Below the pieces are notes generated by a model. That model ran no database searches. It had not been told where the DNA came from and was given only the letters and a program-made list of their open reading frames with translations. Made by a program: the position numbers and the translations under genes. A stretch of DNA of 7,639 bases from NCBI GenBank assembly GCA_001820485.1, contig MHPU01000027.1:1-7639 (forward strand). The letters run 5' to 3'. Shown piece after piece: positions 1 to 4,743 of this stretch; within the stretch, counting starts at the first letter, position 1; each line of letters opens with the position of its first letter. The DNA is from Candidatus Staskawiczbacteria bacterium RIFOXYD1_FULL_32_13. Its GTDB lineage: Bacteria > Patescibacteriota > Minisyncoccia > Minisyncoccales > Staskawiczbacteraceae.

Positions 1-50
1 ATAATTTTAAAAGAGTAGGTGTATCATATCATATGAACCAGCGCAAGGTA

Positions 51-79
51 TTGACAAGAATTCTTGTTTAGAATAGGAT
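51..79 (+). promoter_or_regulatory. Consensus sigma70-type promoter of the first small gene
   Basis: TTGACA (51-56) is followed after 17 nt by TAGGAT (74-79), placing transcription start near 86. It faces the 33-codon ORF at 205 and is the only good promoter in the first 200 bases. A 14-bp perfect palindrome lies in the spacer and touches the -35 box. Confidence 0.75.
54..67. promoter_or_regulatory. 14-bp perfect palindrome in promoter, possible operator
   Basis: ACAAGAATTCTTGT reads identically on both strands. It overlaps the last three bases of the -35 box and fills most of the spacer, where a dimeric repressor would block RNA polymerase. No regulator family is recognised from the sequence, and no second copy was seen in the window, so an operator role is an inference from position and symmetry. 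Confidence 0.35.
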
Positions 80-100
80 TAACTCATAAAGTTAGTAAGA

Positions 101-174
101 GTGATTATTGCCTTCGGGTTATATCACTTGAGGCTAACTGTGCCCTTTCATGTTGCCAGCACCTTGCTGGCGAA
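101..174 (+). other. Structured 5' leader of the small GC-rich gene
   Basis: The roughly 119-nt leader between the predicted start (~86) and the ATG at 205 contains two hairpins. The first (101-127) closes GTGAT with ATCAC and is capped by a CC(TTCG)GG tetraloop. The second (155-171) pairs GCCAGC with GCTGGC over a 5-nt loop. No known riboswitch is recognised. The leader is long compared with the under-30-nt leaders inferred for the core genes here, so a cis-regulatory role is possible. Confidence 0.35.
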
Positions 175-204
175 TTGTTCCCCCTTTTCAAGGAGACCTC
201 CACC

Positions 205-306
205 ATGTTCCGACCCCCGATGAATCGACGCAGCGACCTGCAGAATTCGAAGGCGAGTGCCAAGAAGAACGGCGCCCAGACGAACTCGGCCCAGAGCACG
301 ACCTGA
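205..306 (+). CDS. 33-residue GC-rich orphan small protein
   Basis: I do not recognise this gene. The ATG at 205 was chosen because AAGGAG (190-195) precedes it by 9 nt, a near-ideal Shine-Dalgarno. The reading frame is open upstream to 64, but no start there has a ribosome site. The product (begins MFRPPMNRRSD, ends NSAQSTT) is basic and polar, rich in Ser, Asn, Lys, Arg, Gln and Thr, has no hydrophobic segment and is probably disordered. The ORF is much richer in G and C than the adjacent ruvB. It has its own promoter (51-79) and terminator (361-402), so it is a monocistronic unit convergent with ruvB. The whole 86-402 transcript could instead be a non-coding RNA in which this ORF is incidental; the precise Shine-Dalgarno placement argues for translation. 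Confidence 0.5.
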   Translation: MFRPPMNRRSDLQNSKASAKKNGAQTNSAQSTT

Positions 307-360
307 CGACGGCGGTCTCGGGGGCGCTTAGCCCCCACACTTTTGGCCCAATTCGAGCAT

Positions 361-402
361 ACCTCTTGCGAGAACACCTGTTCTTGCAAGAGGTGTTTTT
401 TT
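361..402 (+). terminator. Strong rho-independent terminator
   Basis: A 15-bp stem (361-375 with 380-394, one G-U pair, 4-nt loop ACCT) is followed by G and seven T (396-402). A second GC hairpin (GGGGGC 320-325 with GCCCCC 331-336) lies just upstream. The T-run is on the + strand, so it ends the small-gene transcript. It lies only 9 nt from the ruvB stop codon on the other strand. Confidence 0.88.
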
Positions 403-411
403 AAAATATTT

Positions 412-1419
412 TTAGATAAGTTTGTGTTGAGTTTTTTTAATACCTAAATGTTCGTATGCTAAAGCTGTTGCCATTCTGCCTTTAGGAGTTCTTTCAATAA
501 ATCCGCATTGCATTAAATATGGTTCATAAATATCTAAAATTGTATCTTCTTCTTCAGAGCTTGCAGCAGATAAAGCTTGAAGTCCTACTGGTCCCCCATC
601 AAATTTTTCTATAATTGATTTTAAAATTCTTTTATCTCCCAATTCTAATCCCATGTGGTCTACATCTAAAAAATTTAAACTGCTTTCGGCAATTGCGCTT
701 GTAATTAAACCTGTGCCATTTACTTCGGCAAAATCTCGTACTCTTTTTAAAAGACGGTTGGCAATTCTTGGAGTAAAGCGAGATCTTTTGGCAATAATCT
801 GTATTGCTTGTGGTTCTGCTTTTATTTTAAGTAAATCAGAAGATCTATTAATTATTTTTTCAATATCTTTTTGTTCATAAAAGTTAAGTTGAAAAGTAGC
901 TCCAAATCTGCCCCTTAATGGAGCTGAAAGCATTCCAGGTCTTGTAGTAGCTCCAATTATGGTAAATTTTGGTAATTTCAATTCCATTGTGCGGGCCATT
1001 GGTCCTTTACCCAAAATTAAATTTAATTTATAATCTTCCATTGCAGGATATAAATATTCTTCAATTGTTTTATGAATTCTGTGTATTTCATCAATAAACA
1101 AAACATCACCTTCTGACATATTTGTTAAAATAGCAGCTAAATCCCCAGCTCTCTCAATTGCAGGCCCTGAAGTAATACGAATATTTGTACCCATTTCCAT
1201 GGCAACTAAATTAGCTAAAGTAGTTTTACCAAGTCCAGAACTTCCATAAAGCAATAAATGATCAGGTGACTGACTTCTTTTTTTAGCTGCTTGGATAATT
1301 ATGCGGATATTTTCTTTAACTTTGTCTTGACCCACATAATCGCTCCATTTTTGAGGGCGAAGCGCAGAATCTAGCACTTCATCCTCTTTTTTCTCTTTTT
1401 TGTCTAAAATACTTGACAT
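412..1419 (-). CDS. ruvB: Holliday junction branch migration ATPase RuvB
   Basis: RuvB is the hexameric AAA+ motor that, with RuvA, drives branch migration of Holliday junctions before RuvC cleavage. The product has 335 residues, the usual family length. Visible motifs are RPQKWSDYVGQ (21-31), Walker A GSSGLGKTT (59-67; most RuvBs have GPPGLGKTT), Walker B with FIDEIHRI (108-115), sensor 1 IIGATTR (154-160) followed by an arginine-rich PLRGRFG (167-173), and the C-terminal winged helix DGGPVGLQALSAA (274-286) with GFIERTPKGR (306-315). The ATG at 1419 has no Shine-Dalgarno (ACAAAGCCT upstream), and a TATATT at 1448-1443 is a possible -10. A strong opposite-strand promoter begins inside codons 1-3. 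ruvA and ruvC are not adjacent. Confidence 0.97.
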   Translation of the reverse strand: MSSILDKKEKKEDEVLDSALRPQKWSDYVGQDKVKENIRIIIQAAKKRSQSPDHLLLYGSSGLGKTTLANLVAMEMGTNIRITSGPAIERAGDLAAILTNMSEGDVLFIDEIHRIHKTIEEYLYPAMEDYKLNLILGKGPMARTMELKLPKFTIIGATTRPGMLSAPLRGRFGATFQLNFYEQKDIEKIINRSSDLLKIKAEPQAIQIIAKRSRFTPRIANRLLKRVRDFAEVNGTGLITSAIAESSLNFLDVDHMGLELGDKRILKSIIEKFDGGPVGLQALSAASSEEEDTILDIYEPYLMQCGFIERTPKGRMATALAYEHLGIKKTQHKLI

Positions 1420-1441
1420 AGGCTTTGTATTATGCTATAAT
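1413..1441 (+). promoter_or_regulatory. Perfect-consensus outward promoter with extended -10
   Basis: TTGACA (1413-1418), a 17-nt spacer and TATAAT (1436-1441), with TG one base upstream of the -10 box (TGCTATAAT), make this one of the best promoters in the window. The -35 box lies inside the first codons of ruvB, on the opposite strand. Transcription would start near 1448 and run through the repeat cluster at 1497-1662 towards the foldable segment ending at 1824. No convincing ORF follows, so the likely product is non-coding or the original gene is gone. Confidence 0.75.
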
Positions 1442-1496
1442 TAATATATTGTATATAATTTGATAATTTAAGTGAGGGCAATAAATTTTTTTCCGT

Positions 1497-1524
1497 GTCA
1501 TCCCAGACTTGATCTGGGGTCCAG
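1497..1524. repeat. Palindromic repeat, family A, copy 1
   Basis: This 28-bp unit starts GTCATCCCAGACTTGATC and ends GGGGTCCAG. CCCAGA (1502-1507) pairs with TCTGGG (1513-1518) over a 5-nt loop. The second copy is at 5019-5045. Compensatory changes (CCCAGA/TCTGGG here, CCCCGA/TCGGGG there) keep the stem, so the fold rather than the exact sequence appears conserved. Confidence 0.8.
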
Positions 1525-1535
1525 TTTTATTCGTT

Positions 1536-1628
1536 GTCATTGCGAGGGTATCGCAATACCCGAAGCAATCCAGAGTTTAAAACACTAACTCTAGATTGCC
1601 ACGTCGCCTGCGGGCTCCTCGCAATGAC
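1536..1628. repeat. Inverted-repeat MITE-like element, family B, copy 1
   Basis: This 93-bp element has ends GTCATTGCGAGG and CCTCGCAATGAC, which are reverse complements. Two inner motifs face each other, CAATCCAGAGTT and AACTCTAGATTG, separated by about 10 bp. Each arm can fold by itself and the whole can form a long hairpin. Other copies are at 5052-5146 and 6890-7001, and a gene-bearing version is at 2304-2687. Confidence 0.85.
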
Positions 1629-1633
1629 AGGTT

Positions 1634-1662
1634 TCTGGTCTTTCCACTTTCGCGGGAATGAC
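1634..1662. repeat. Palindromic repeat, family C, diverged copy
   Basis: Read on the minus strand this begins GTCATTCCCGCGAAAG and ends CCAGA, matching the cleaner family C copy at 3256-3283, but the second half of the stem has changed (GTGGAAAG in place of GCGGGAAT). It is the third repeat in a row after families A and B, so 1497-1662 is a mosaic of insertions. Confidence 0.6.
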
Positions 1663-1686
1663 AAGTTGAAATTTGAAAATTTTTTA

Positions 1687-1824
1687 AAAAACAGTTTTGG
1701 AGTTGGAGGTCCTATTTGGGTTTATTTCAGTTTATGGGTAATCTTGTTTCGACTCGATTATTCCTCAAGTAAACCTTTGCTTGTATCCCAGATACAAAGC
1801 TCCTCCAACTCCCAAGCTGTTTTT
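1687..1824 (+). ncRNA. Candidate structured small RNA with 23-bp closing stem
   Basis: Positions 1687-1709 pair with 1802-1824 over 23 bp, with one G-U pair and one mismatch. Inside, 1718-1727 pairs with 1767-1776 (10 bp), 1736-1743 pairs with 1756-1763 (8 bp, 12-nt loop), and TTGTATC (1781-1787) pairs with GATACAA (1791-1797), extended by GC/GC past a bulged A. The + strand continues TTTTTGTTTGTTT, like a terminator tail. A closing stem, central bubble, terminal arm and small 3'-side hairpin recall 6S RNA, but no sequence match is claimed. A strong + promoter lies about 240 nt upstream with repeats in between. It could instead be a palindromic mobile element, or a 3' structure of the minus-strand gene ending at 1831. 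Confidence 0.35.
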
Positions 1825-1830
1825 GTTTGT

Positions 1831-2259
1831 TTAAAAACCTAAAATTGCTTTTGCTAAAAAGAAAAACAAAATTACAGAAATTATTGATAAACCATTACCT
1901 ATTAAAAAGATACTGAATTTCGCTTTCACTATATTGCCTGAGCCAGCTTTGGCTTTTTTTGTTACAGTTGATTGCGCTTGCCAATCTTTAAAAGTTACTA
2001 TAGTTTTTAATGCAAGCCAAATTCCAAGAAATATGGCAAATTGATTTATAAAAAACGCTAAAAATAAATAATACAAAGTTCTTTCTGTCCATCCTAATAC
2101 TTGCGGAATATCAAATAATTTTTCACTTTCTGTTTTAACTGTAGATAGTTCTTTAACTTTATTTGTTAAGAATTTTTTCACTGACAATATATAGACATCT
2201 GGCACAAGAACTGATGCTAATAAAAAGATAAAATAAATTATAATTGTTATAAATTCCAT
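1831..2259 (-). CDS. Small multi-pass membrane protein, unknown function
   Basis: I do not recognise the family. The 142-residue product has about three membrane segments: residues 2-24 (ITIIIYFIFLLASVLV), roughly 62-87 (a Leu/Phe/Ile-rich stretch from TLYYLFLAFFINQF onward) and about 114-140 (FLIGNGLSIISVILFFF). The soluble parts are charged loops, at about 25-60 (Lys/Glu) and 90-112 (Lys-rich). It has no signal-peptidase site and no catalytic motif. TATAAT ends only 3 nt before the ATG, so transcription would begin at or just before the start codon, suggesting a leaderless message. It is AT-rich like the core genes. The inverted-repeat structure at 1687-1824 lies just past its stop codon and could serve as its 3' end. 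Confidence 0.75.
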   Translation of the reverse strand: MEFITIIIYFIFLLASVLVPDVYILSVKKFLTNKVKELSTVKTESEKLFDIPQVLGWTERTLYYLFLAFFINQFAIFLGIWLALKTIVTFKDWQAQSTVTKKAKAGSGNIVKAKFSIFLIGNGLSIISVILFFFLAKAILGF

Positions 2260-2262
2260 ATA

Positions 2263-2290
2263 ATTATAAATTAGTTAATAATATTTTAAA
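2263..2290 (-). promoter_or_regulatory. Promoter for the small membrane protein gene
   Basis: On the minus strand TTTAAA (2290-2285) is followed after 16 nt by TATAAT (2268-2263). The ATG at 2259 is 3 nt past the -10 box, so the predicted start falls at or inside the start codon. This fits a leaderless transcript and the lack of a Shine-Dalgarno. Confidence 0.45.
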
Positions 2291-2303
2291 TTATTATATT
2301 TTC

Positions 2304-2687
2304 GTCATTGCGAGCGAGCCCATAGGCGAGCGTGGCAATCCAGAGTTAAATTTCTTCAGATAAATCACGCCATGTTGGGTTTATTTTTTCTATTAATAAC
2401 AATTTCTTTTTTCGTGACCACGATTTGATTTGTTTTTCGCGCTCAATTGCCATTTTAATATCGCTATCTTCTTCAAAATAAACTAAATTATGAGTGGAAT
2501 ATTTTTTTGTAAAACCGTCTATTAAATTATTTTTATGTTCATATGTACGTTTTTCTAAATTACTTGTTACTCCTGCATAAATTGTGCCATTTCTCTTATT
2601 CGTAAGGATATAAATATAGGAATGTTTTTTTTGCATATTTTATAATACTCTGGATTGCTTCGTCGGTTGCGACCTCCTCGCAATGAC
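2304..2687. mobile_element. GIY-YIG gene enclosed by family B repeat arms
   Basis: The left arm (2304-2347) runs from GTCATTGCGAGCGAG to CAATCCAGAGTT. The right arm (2647-2687) runs from ACTCTGGATTGC to CTCGCAATGAC. Outer ends and inner ends are both inverted repeats of each other, exactly as in the 93-112-bp family B elements elsewhere here. In those copies the interior is short; here it is filled by one gene, whose TAA stop uses the TTA at the inner edge of the left arm and whose ATG lies 11 bp from the right arm. This looks like a gene-carrying version of the same element. Chance flanking by two separate insertions is the main alternative. No clear target duplication was identified. Confidence 0.6.
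2346..2636 (-). CDS. Single-domain GIY-YIG endonuclease (YhbQ/UPF0213-like)
   Basis: GIY-YIG domains are small metal-dependent nucleases that nick or cut DNA. This 96-residue protein is only the domain, the usual length of the YhbQ/UPF0213 family. YIYIL (7-11) stands for GIY and IYAGVTSNLEKR (19-30) carries the YIG-like motif (YAG) and conserved Arg30. His34 follows in YEHK, and the metal-binding glutamate is probably Glu67 in AIEREKQIKSWSRKKK. NPTWRDL (86-92) is the typical family end. All key residues appear present, so the enzyme is probably active. The ATG at 2636 has no Shine-Dalgarno. The gene fills the interior of an inverted-repeat element (2304-2687), so a role in the spread of that repeat is plausible but inferred. 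The physiological substrate of the family is poorly defined. Confidence 0.9.
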   Translation of the reverse strand: MQKKHSYIYILTNKRNGTIYAGVTSNLEKRTYEHKNNLIDGFTKKYSTHNLVYFEEDSDIKMAIEREKQIKSWSRKKKLLLIEKINPTWRDLSEEI

Positions 2688-2702
2688 GAATATACTTATT
2701 CT

Positions 2703-2740
2703 AAACAAAACCGCGGTCCCAGCAAAGCCGAGAACGCGGT
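2703..2740 (-). terminator. Rho-independent terminator just after a promoter
   Basis: On the minus strand ACCGCG (2740-2735) pairs with CGCGGT (2715-2710) and, past a one-base mismatch, TCTCGGC pairs with GCTGGGA over a TTT loop. TTTTGTTT (2710-2703) follows. It could end read-through from the gene at 2836-3207. It is also less than 15 nt from the predicted start of the promoter at 2756-2783, so it would cut that transcript to about 45 nt. Confidence 0.8.
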
Positions 2741-2755
2741 GAGATTAGTAAATTA

Positions 2756-2783
2756 ATTATAGCAAATCTACCAGCCCTGTCAA
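2756..2783 (-). promoter_or_regulatory. Consensus promoter upstream of the GIY-YIG element
   Basis: On the minus strand TTGACA (2783-2778), a 16-nt spacer and TATAAT (2761-2756) are both perfect hexamers. Transcription would start near 2749, directly before the terminator hairpin at 2740. Read-through would reach the GIY-YIG gene 110 nt further on. Confidence 0.72.
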
Positions 2784-2835
2784 GCCATTTTGTAGTTTTG
2801 ATAATTTTTCTTGCTTTATTCTCAATTTTCATTTT

Positions 2836-3207
2836 TTATTGTTTGCTTTTCAACGCTTTTATTTTATCTCTTCTTTCCCTTTCGTTTTTAGCAATTTTGT
2901 CTCTTATTAAAATTGCCTGTTTTTCTTTCGGGGATAAATTTGGCTCTCTACCCAACGCTTCGGCACCATTAATTTTCTCGTTAGCGTTTCTTATATATGC
3001 CACAAAAGTATTTTCGCTATTATCGTCGACTTCTGCACCAAATAATTTTTCGATTTCGGCTTCAGCCTCTCTTTTTAATTCGTCATAATGTGCGTTTATA
3101 TCTTTTTCGTTATCTAAAATTTTTACTTCAACATTATTTGGTTCTTCTGATAATATTCTAATTTCTGAATCGTCAACATGATCGCGACTTGGATTTTCTC
3201 CAATCAT
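2836..3207 (-). CDS. Charged hypothetical protein downstream of the pilus ATPase
   Basis: I do not recognise this protein. From the ATG at 3207 it has 123 residues: an acidic N-terminal half (MIGENPSRDHVDDSEIRILS), a helical Glu/Lys-rich middle (residues about 40-60, YDELKREAEAEIEKLFG) that could form a coiled coil, and a strongly basic end (AKNERERRDKIKALKSKQ). No membrane segment, cysteine cluster or catalytic motif is seen. The frame stays open upstream to a GTG at 3285, but residues encoded there (SFPRKRESRI) are a translation of a palindromic repeat. Codons between 3207 and the repeat look protein-like, so an original start may have been displaced by the repeat. It follows the ATPase gene on the same strand and may share its transcript. 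It has no visible Shine-Dalgarno. Confidence 0.6.
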   Translation of the reverse strand: MIGENPSRDHVDDSEIRILSEEPNNVEVKILDNEKDINAHYDELKREAEAEIEKLFGAEVDDNSENTFVAYIRNANEKINGAEALGREPNLSPKEKQAILIRDKIAKNERERRDKIKALKSKQ

Positions 3208-3255
3208 ATTTCTTATAAACTCATTATTTGTTTTGAGTTTATTGCTTAATTTTAT

Positions 3256-3283
3256 TCTGGATTCCCGCTTTCGCGGGAATGAC
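3256..3283. repeat. Palindromic repeat, family C, intact copy
   Basis: ATTCCCGC (3261-3268) pairs with GCGGGAAT (3273-3280) over a 4-nt TTTC loop, within TCTGG...AATGAC borders. It lies in the gap between the pilus ATPase stop and the hypothetical gene. ATTCCCGCN-GCGGGAAT palindromes of this form (for example neisserial dRS3) occur in many unrelated bacteria. Confidence 0.85.
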
Positions 3284-3288
3284 ACGAC

Positions 3289-4671
3289 TTATTCTTCTTC
3301 GACGACTCTACGGACCTCTTCAAAGGTTGTGTTGCCTAAAGCTATATCAATTAAACCAGATTGCCACATAGTTATCATACCCTTTTTAATAGCTAATTGT
3401 TTTACATCAGAAACTGGTGGGTTAGTTAAGATAAATCTTTCCATCTCAGAGTCTACTAAAAATGCTTCATATAAACCCCTTCTTCCTTTATATCCTGTAA
3501 AGTTGCAAGCCTCACATCCTCCACTTTTTATTTCTGCGATTTTTACTTTCTTTATATCTGGAATTTCAATATTTTTTGGTCCCGCCTCGACCGCGATCGT
3601 GGGCGAGGATACTCGACCTTGTCGGTATAAATTTGCTAAACCTTTTTCTAATTCTGCTAGTTCAGTGGCAGATGGTTTTTTTGTAATTGAACATTTTTTG
3701 CAAACTTTTCTAACTAATCTTTGAGCAATGGCCATTTTTAAACCAGAAGCAATAGACGCAGGATCTGCTCCTAAGTCCACTAGCCTTGGAATTGTTCCAG
3801 CTGCATCATTAGTATGTAAAGTCGAAAGTACTAAATGTCCTGTAAGAGAAGCTTGCAAACTGATTTTTGCTGTTTCTAAATCTCTAATTTCTCCAACTAA
3901 AATAACATCAGGGTCTTGTCTTACAATAGACCTTAAGCCATCTGAAAAATCATAACCTTTCTCTGGAGCAACTTGTGTTTGCGAAACTCCTTTTAAGTGA
4001 TACTCAATTGGATCTTCAATAGTAATAGTTTTAATTTCTGGGTTTTGAATTTTCATTAAAAAAGCATAAAGAGTTGTTGTTTTTCCAGAACCAGTAGGAC
4101 CTGTTACAATTATCATTCCATTTGGTTTGTTAATTTCTTTTTCAAAAATTTCTGCTAAATCTTTTCTAAGTCCTAAAGCATCAAGAGCGATTAAATTTCT
4201 TGGGTCTAAAATTCTCATAACAATTGATTCTCCATATTCTGCTGGCAGTGAAGAAGCCCTCATTTCAATCAATAAAACTTGCTCTGAGTTTGTCGAAGGG
4301 TCATCAATTGCAATTGTAAATCTTCCATCTTGAGGTTTGTCTTTTATATTTAATTTTAATTTTGATAAAAGTTTTAATCTGGAAACTATATTGTGATAAA
4401 TATTCTGCTCAAAAAAAATAACATCTTGCAAGACGCCATCTAATCTAACTCTAAGGCGAGAACTTTTTTCTTCTGGTTCAATGTGAATATCAGAAGACCC
4501 CAAAGCAATTGCAGAAAATAAGATTATATCTAAAAGAGAAGTTGTTTCACCTGTTAAATATTGCTCTACTTTTTTCTTAAAATCAGCAATATTTTTTACT
4601 TCATTATTTACTTCTTGTATTATAGTGGGGTTAATTGTTACAGCCCCTAAGATTTTTTTTGTATCTTCCAT
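3289..4671 (-). CDS. pilB: PilB/GspE-family assembly ATPase, type IV pilus or competence
   Basis: This cytoplasmic hexameric ATPase powers polymerisation of type IV pili or related pseudopili at the inner membrane. The 460-residue product shows the N2 segment with SSDIHIEPEE (59-68) and RLRVRLDGVLQ (72-82), Walker A GPTGSGKTT (191-199), the Asp box TITIEDPIEYHL (215-226), Walker B VILVGEIRD (256-264), the His box STLHTNDA (283-290) and the tetracysteine zinc site C324/C327 and C386/C389. It lacks the N-terminal MshEN-type domain of the roughly 570-residue proteobacterial PilB. Retraction ATPases (PilT) lack the zinc site, so an extension or secretion ATPase is favoured. Two segments look repeat-derived: 124-130 (DPSTNSE) and 350-365 (the RQGRVSSP region), the second inside the zinc loop. 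The ATG has no Shine-Dalgarno, and a TATAAT at 4701-4696 is its likely -10. No other pilus gene is in the window. Confidence 0.93.
   Translation of the reverse strand: MEDTKKILGAVTINPTIIQEVNNEVKNIADFKKKVEQYLTGETTSLLDIILFSAIALGSSDIHIEPEEKSSRLRVRLDGVLQDVIFFEQNIYHNIVSRLKLLSKLKLNIKDKPQDGRFTIAIDDPSTNSEQVLLIEMRASSLPAEYGESIVMRILDPRNLIALDALGLRKDLAEIFEKEINKPNGMIIVTGPTGSGKTTTLYAFLMKIQNPEIKTITIEDPIEYHLKGVSQTQVAPEKGYDFSDGLRSIVRQDPDVILVGEIRDLETAKISLQASLTGHLVLSTLHTNDAAGTIPRLVDLGADPASIASGLKMAIAQRLVRKVCKKCSITKKPSATELAELEKGLANLYRQGRVSSPTIAVEAGPKNIEIPDIKKVKIAEIKSGGCEACNFTGYKGRRGLYEAFLVDSEMERFILTNPPVSDVKQLAIKKGMITMWQSGLIDIALGNTTFEEVRRVVEEE
3578..3625. repeat. GC-rich repeat, family D, in frame inside pilB
   Basis: This 48-bp (16-codon) GC-rich block in AT-rich pilB contains CCTCGACC facing GGGCGAGG (one mismatch) around an 8-nt loop, and CTCGACC twice. 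On the minus strand it carries CGCGGTCGAGGCGGGA, which matches 15 of 16 bases of a block in tsaE (7150-7207). It encodes residues 350-365 between the two cysteine pairs of the zinc site, a loop that varies in length in this family. Confidence 0.7.
4281..4303. repeat. Short repeat-like insertion, family E, in frame inside pilB
   Basis: On the minus strand this reads TGACCCTTCGACAAACTCAG, the form of a palindromic repeat (CCTTCGACAAGCTCAG) found dispersed in many bacterial genomes. It encodes DPSTNSEQ (124-131), where the region between the GRFT strand and the EMRASSLP strand appears about six residues longer than usual. Only one copy is in the window, so the assignment rests on general knowledge of such repeats. 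Confidence 0.45.
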
Positions 4672-4675
4672 AGTA

Positions 4676-4703
4676 TTGACAAATTTTAATTTTAGATTAT
4701 AAT
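4676..4703 (+). promoter_or_regulatory. Perfect-consensus promoter of the 65-residue orphan gene
   Basis: TTGACA (4676-4681), a 16-nt spacer and TATAAT (4698-4703) predict a start near 4710. The -10 region ATTATAAT (4696-4703) is also a -10 box (TATAAT, 4701-4696) for the divergent pilB, whose ATG is 4 bases from the -35 box. The two transcripts therefore share one promoter opening site. Confidence 0.8.
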
Positions 4704-4743
4704 AAATTTATGTTTTGAGGTTCACTTCCAAGGAGATTGTGTC

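Noticed and set aside
105..389. 94-codon minus frame and an 84-codon plus frame over the first GC-rich unit
   Set aside because: GC-rich DNA has few stops. Both cross the terminator hairpin, and neither has a Shine-Dalgarno, unlike the 205-306 frame.
1497..1662. Possible CRISPR array from clustered palindromes
   Set aside because: The units belong to three different families, spacing is irregular, there are no equal spacers, and no cas gene is near.
1534..1842. 102-codon open frame on the + strand
   Set aside because: It runs through repeat families B and C and the inverted-repeat structure, has no ribosome site and no protein-like pattern; its first part is simply translated repeat.
1930..1960. 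KAKAGSGNIVKA segment of the small membrane protein as another in-frame repeat
   Set aside because: The DNA is only slightly GC-richer than its surroundings, the GCC/GGC palindrome is short, and no second copy is in the window.
2703..2740. Possible tRNA or tRNA-like gene from the GC-rich hairpin
   Set aside because: Only one hairpin of about 31 nt with a T-rich tail; no T-arm GTTC motif, anticodon arm or room for a cloverleaf.
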